A DNA stretch of 64,000 bases from contig NZ_CP034449.1 of NCBI RefSeq assembly GCF_003952425.1, forward strand, positions 186,001 to 250,000. The letters are read 5' to 3'. Each line of letters begins with the position of its first letter. Position 1 is the first letter of the stretch. The stretch comes from Mesorhizobium sp. M2A.F.Ca.ET.046.03.2.1. Lineage in GTDB: Bacteria > Pseudomonadota > Alphaproteobacteria > Rhizobiales > Rhizobiaceae. The notes beneath the pieces are model-generated. The model was not told where the DNA came from. It made no database searches and saw nothing but the letters and a program-made list of their open reading frames with translations. Both the position numbers and the translations under genes were made by a program. Shown piece by piece: positions 61,821-64,000 of this stretch.

Positions 61821-62609
61821 GTGCGCTTACGTGCAACCGTCGTGGCAATGGCAGTTTTGTCAGTGTCGCCGGCCGTCTCCCAGGACACCGACGACCTGGC
61901 GAAGAAACTCGCGAATCCTGTCGCGAACATGGTCAGCGTGCCGATCCAGAGCAATTTTGATTTCGGTGCCGGCGCGAACGGCCATGGCTTCGCCTATACG
62001 GCCAATATCCAGCCGGTCATTCCCATTTCGCTGAACGACGACTGGCTGATCCTTTCGCGCACGGTCATCCCGATCGGCTATCGCGACTATTCTCCGGGCG
62101 GCGACGTGTTCGGCTTGGGTGACATCAATGCCAGTCTTTTCCTGTCGCCCAAGGCGCCCAATCCAAACGGCATCATCTGGGGCATCGGCCCGGTGTTTCT
62201 GTTGCCGACCGCCACCGATGATTTCCTGGGAACCGGCAAGTTCGGCCTCGGCCCAACCGGCGTTCTGGCCAAGCAGACGGGACCATGGACGATCGGCGTG
62301 CTCGGCAATCACATCTGGTCGGTGGCAGGTGATCATGACCGTGCCGATATCAGCCAGACATTTGTGCAACCCTTCGTATCCTATGGCCTCGGCCACGGCC
62401 GCACCCTCTCGTTGAACACCGAGGCCAGCTATGACTGGAAAAGCGACCAATGGACGGTGCCGATCAATCTCGGCATTTCGCAGGTGTTCAAGCTCGGGGA
62501 TCAGGCGATGAGCATTCAGGTCGGCGCCAAATACTACGCCGAAGCGCCGCAGGGGGCACCGCAATGGGGCATACGAACCACGCTGACATTCCTGTTTCCG
62601 GAAAAATGA
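61821..62609 (+). CDS. outer-membrane channel-like protein (neuromedin-U/transporter family)
   Basis: 262 residues: a signal peptide to about residue 20, then beta-barrel sequence with the family's N-terminal LANPVANMVSVPIQSNFDFG and alternating strands to a final LTFLFPEK. The family is annotated as transporters or neuromedin-U-like and resembles FadL-type pores for hydrophobic compounds. A GTG at 61821 follows AAGGAG; a GTG at 61806 would overlap the previous stop codon. Confidence 0.82.
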   Translation: MRLRATVVAMAVLSVSPAVSQDTDDLAKKLANPVANMVSVPIQSNFDFGAGANGHGFAYTANIQPVIPISLNDDWLILSRTVIPIGYRDYSPGGDVFGLGDINASLFLSPKAPNPNGIIWGIGPVFLLPTATDDFLGTGKFGLGPTGVLAKQTGPWTIGVLGNHIWSVAGDHDRADISQTFVQPFVSYGLGHGRTLSLNTEASYDWKSDQWTVPINLGISQVFKLGDQAMSIQVGAKYYAEAPQGAPQWGIRTTLTFLFPEK

Positions 62610-62620
62610 AGGGGACGCAT

Positions 62621-63574
62621 ATGAGATCCGCGACAATCATGCGCCTGATGGCAGGATGCCTCGGAGCCGCCGCGACATGCTTCAGCAGCGCCGGCAACGC
62701 GACGGAGGCCGCGGCCGGCCGCTACATACCCGGCATCACCGCCGGCCCCGGCATGGGCATCGTTCCTCCGACTTCCGGCGTCGGCTACTGGGCGATCTCG
62801 AACGCCTACTACCATGGCAAGGCGAGTGGCGAGATTCCGTTCGGCAACGACACCGTGGCTCTCGGTCTCAAAGCGGATATGTGGATCACCGCTCTTGCCG
62901 GCGTCTATGTACCCGAACTGCATCTTCCCGGAAACTGGACCTATGCGGTCCAGGGAGCCGTTCCTATCGCCTGGTCCCAGGCGGAGGCGTCTCTAGGTCC
63001 GATCGAGGCCGACGATCACTTGGCCGGCCTCGGCGACATTGCGGTCGCGCCGCTCGTGTTCGGCTGGCACAACGACGCCATGAACACTTTCGTCTCGACC
63101 TCGTTGACCGTCACCGCACCGACGGGCCTGTGGGACAAAGGGCGTCTGGTGTTCCTCGGGCTAAACTACTGGACGTTCACACCGGCTGTAGGCTTCACCC
63201 GCCTGTTCCCCGAACAGGGATTGGATTTTTCCGCGAAGTTCGGCGTCGACATCAACACCAGAAATGAAGACACAGACTATTACAGCGGCGCGATGGCGCA
63301 TCTCGACCTCGCGCTGACAAAAAATATCACCAAGAATTTCTCGGTTGGGGCTATCGCCGGGTTCTTGTACCAGTTCCAGGATGACGACAGCACCTTCGCC
63401 GACGCTCACGACGGCTTCAAAGGCCGCTCGATCGCCATCGGACCTCTGGTGTCTTACAAGGCGGAGTTCGGAAAGACTGAGGTGAATCTTACTTTGCGGT
63501 GGGCGCACGAGTTGGAGGTCAAGAACCGAATGAAGGGCGATGCCGTCGTGTTCGACATCAGCGGGAAATTCTGA
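62621..63574 (+). CDS. SphA/MetA-type outer-membrane protein (phenol_MetA_deg family)
   Basis: 317 residues: a signal peptide to about 25, then YIPGITAGPGMGIVPPTSGV and a beta-barrel that ends AVVFDISGKF. The phenol_MetA_deg/SphA family covers outer-membrane pores for aromatic or amphipathic molecules such as sphingosine. AAGGGG lies before the ATG at 62621; an ATG 15 bases earlier overlaps the previous stop codon. It is the last gene of the operon. Confidence 0.83.
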   Translation: MRSATIMRLMAGCLGAAATCFSSAGNATEAAAGRYIPGITAGPGMGIVPPTSGVGYWAISNAYYHGKASGEIPFGNDTVALGLKADMWITALAGVYVPELHLPGNWTYAVQGAVPIAWSQAEASLGPIEADDHLAGLGDIAVAPLVFGWHNDAMNTFVSTSLTVTAPTGLWDKGRLVFLGLNYWTFTPAVGFTRLFPEQGLDFSAKFGVDINTRNEDTDYYSGAMAHLDLALTKNITKNFSVGAIAGFLYQFQDDDSTFADAHDGFKGRSIAIGPLVSYKAEFGKTEVNLTLRWAHELEVKNRMKGDAVVFDISGKF

Positions 63575-64000
63575 CCAAAGCCAAAGCACCGCCTTCGAGC
63601 GGCTTCGCGATGCACGGGATGACCGTGCTTCCGGAATGCGTGCTGCCGCCCAACCGGCGCAGGCTTGGGGCCGATGAAGGCATGTACCGGATACAACCTT
63701 TTGGGGTGGTTAAAGCCCGATTACCGCAAGATCGGGTATTGGCTGCGCTGGCGTTTTTCTGAAGCCTGCGACACTCTGCGGTCATGCTGGCCCGTTCCCG
63801 CCCTTGCCTTCCCGCGAAATTGCTATATAGACGCGCCCAATCTGCCGGTCCTTGCTGGGGGCTGAACGGAGGGCCGTGGCTTTTCGAAGCCGCGACACGA
63901 AGCCAGAAGTGCTTTTAGCCTCCCGTGTCTCCGCTCTCGACCGTCTCGCGATGCTCCTTTCTTCCCCGTTTCGTCGGGTCAGACAAGTTGCAGAGGCTTA
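63575..64000. other. intergenic region with a promoter and structured leader at the right edge
   Basis: About 426 bases without a complete gene. CTATAT (63823-63828) is promoter-like. Downstream is a GC-rich leader with a UUCG-type hairpin, and the sequence ends before any start codon I can assign. In other Rhizobiales rpsF-rpsR lies beyond fabD, so the next gene may be rpsF; this is inference. Confidence 0.4.
63875..63894 (+). ncRNA. leader hairpin with UUCG loop, candidate S6:S18-type motif
   Basis: CGTGGCTT-TTCG-AAGCCGCG pairs fully (one G-U wobble) around a UUCG tetraloop, with GGGCC just before it. The known S6:S18-binding leader of rpsF operons contains a CCG in a bulge next to a stem. 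The presence of the expected CCG is suggestive only; no rpsF gene is in view. Confidence 0.35.

Overview
The window looks like a chromosomal segment from a Rhizobiales alphaproteobacterium, most likely Mesorhizobium or a close relative. Supporting signs are high GC, Omp25/RopB-type porin, DUF995 proteins, an ECF42/DGPF pair, the lptFG-lptD-surA-pdxA-rsmA-gmk-yicC-mltG-fabF-acpP-fabG-fabD order, and interspersed palindromic elements of the kind common in Mesorhizobium. The genus is inference from recalled gene families, not from a search.

Layout. (1) 1-13.6 kb: mixed accessory and housekeeping genes. These include a cut-off SDR, a porin, GFA, TfoX and GST proteins, an AlaLysPro-rich histone H1-like protein, DinB with a divergent TetR gene, an ECF42 sigma factor translationally coupled to a YciI/DGPF protein, a LysE exporter, DoxX, VOC, AraC and RlmJ genes, and a TetR repressor divergent from an exported AhpD-like protein with two matching operators. 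(2) 13.8-26.0 kb: a polysaccharide locus with UDP-xylose synthase, GalE, a flippase-like membrane protein, an ArnC/DPM-type GT2, a cellulose-synthase-like GT2, an O-acyltransferase, a GH26-like glycanase, two DUF995 proteins and two small lipoproteins sharing a C-terminal CGPSGFGQxSxC motif. Its intergenic regions carry CtrA-like TTAA boxes. (3) 26.1-34.1 kb: an ATP-grasp gene, a HigBA/RelE-type toxin-antitoxin pair, and a tight six-gene minus-strand operon (ketosynthase III, OleD-like reductase, MBL hydrolase, F390/CapK-type adenylating enzyme, GNAT-like acyltransferase, Rieske oxygenase). This operon looks like an uncharacterised biosynthetic pathway and is the best candidate in the window for an undescribed system. 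(4) 34.2-51.9 kb: an orphan Tdi1-like immunity gene, then core genes: holC-pepA, LPS export (lptF, lptG, lptD), a SurA-like chaperone, pdxA, rsmA, gmk, yicC, mltG and the fatty-acid genes fabF-acpP-fabG-fabD. (5) 52.2-63.6 kb: an LtaS-like phosphoglycerol transferase, a small secreted protein, a winged-helix/TPR membrane regulator, and a five-gene plus-strand operon (Tat-exported alkylsulfatase, two DUF1254/DUF1214 proteins, two outer-membrane channels). Three oriented copies of a CGTTACGGT-type motif lie in the promoters of this last region. (6) The right edge carries a promoter-like sequence and a UUCG-capped leader hairpin that may belong to a ribosomal-protein operon just outside the window.

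Start sites were chosen by Shine-Dalgarno sequence and family N-terminus, and several differ from the longest possible frame; these are noted. No tRNA, rRNA, CRISPR array, insertion sequence or prophage was recognised.
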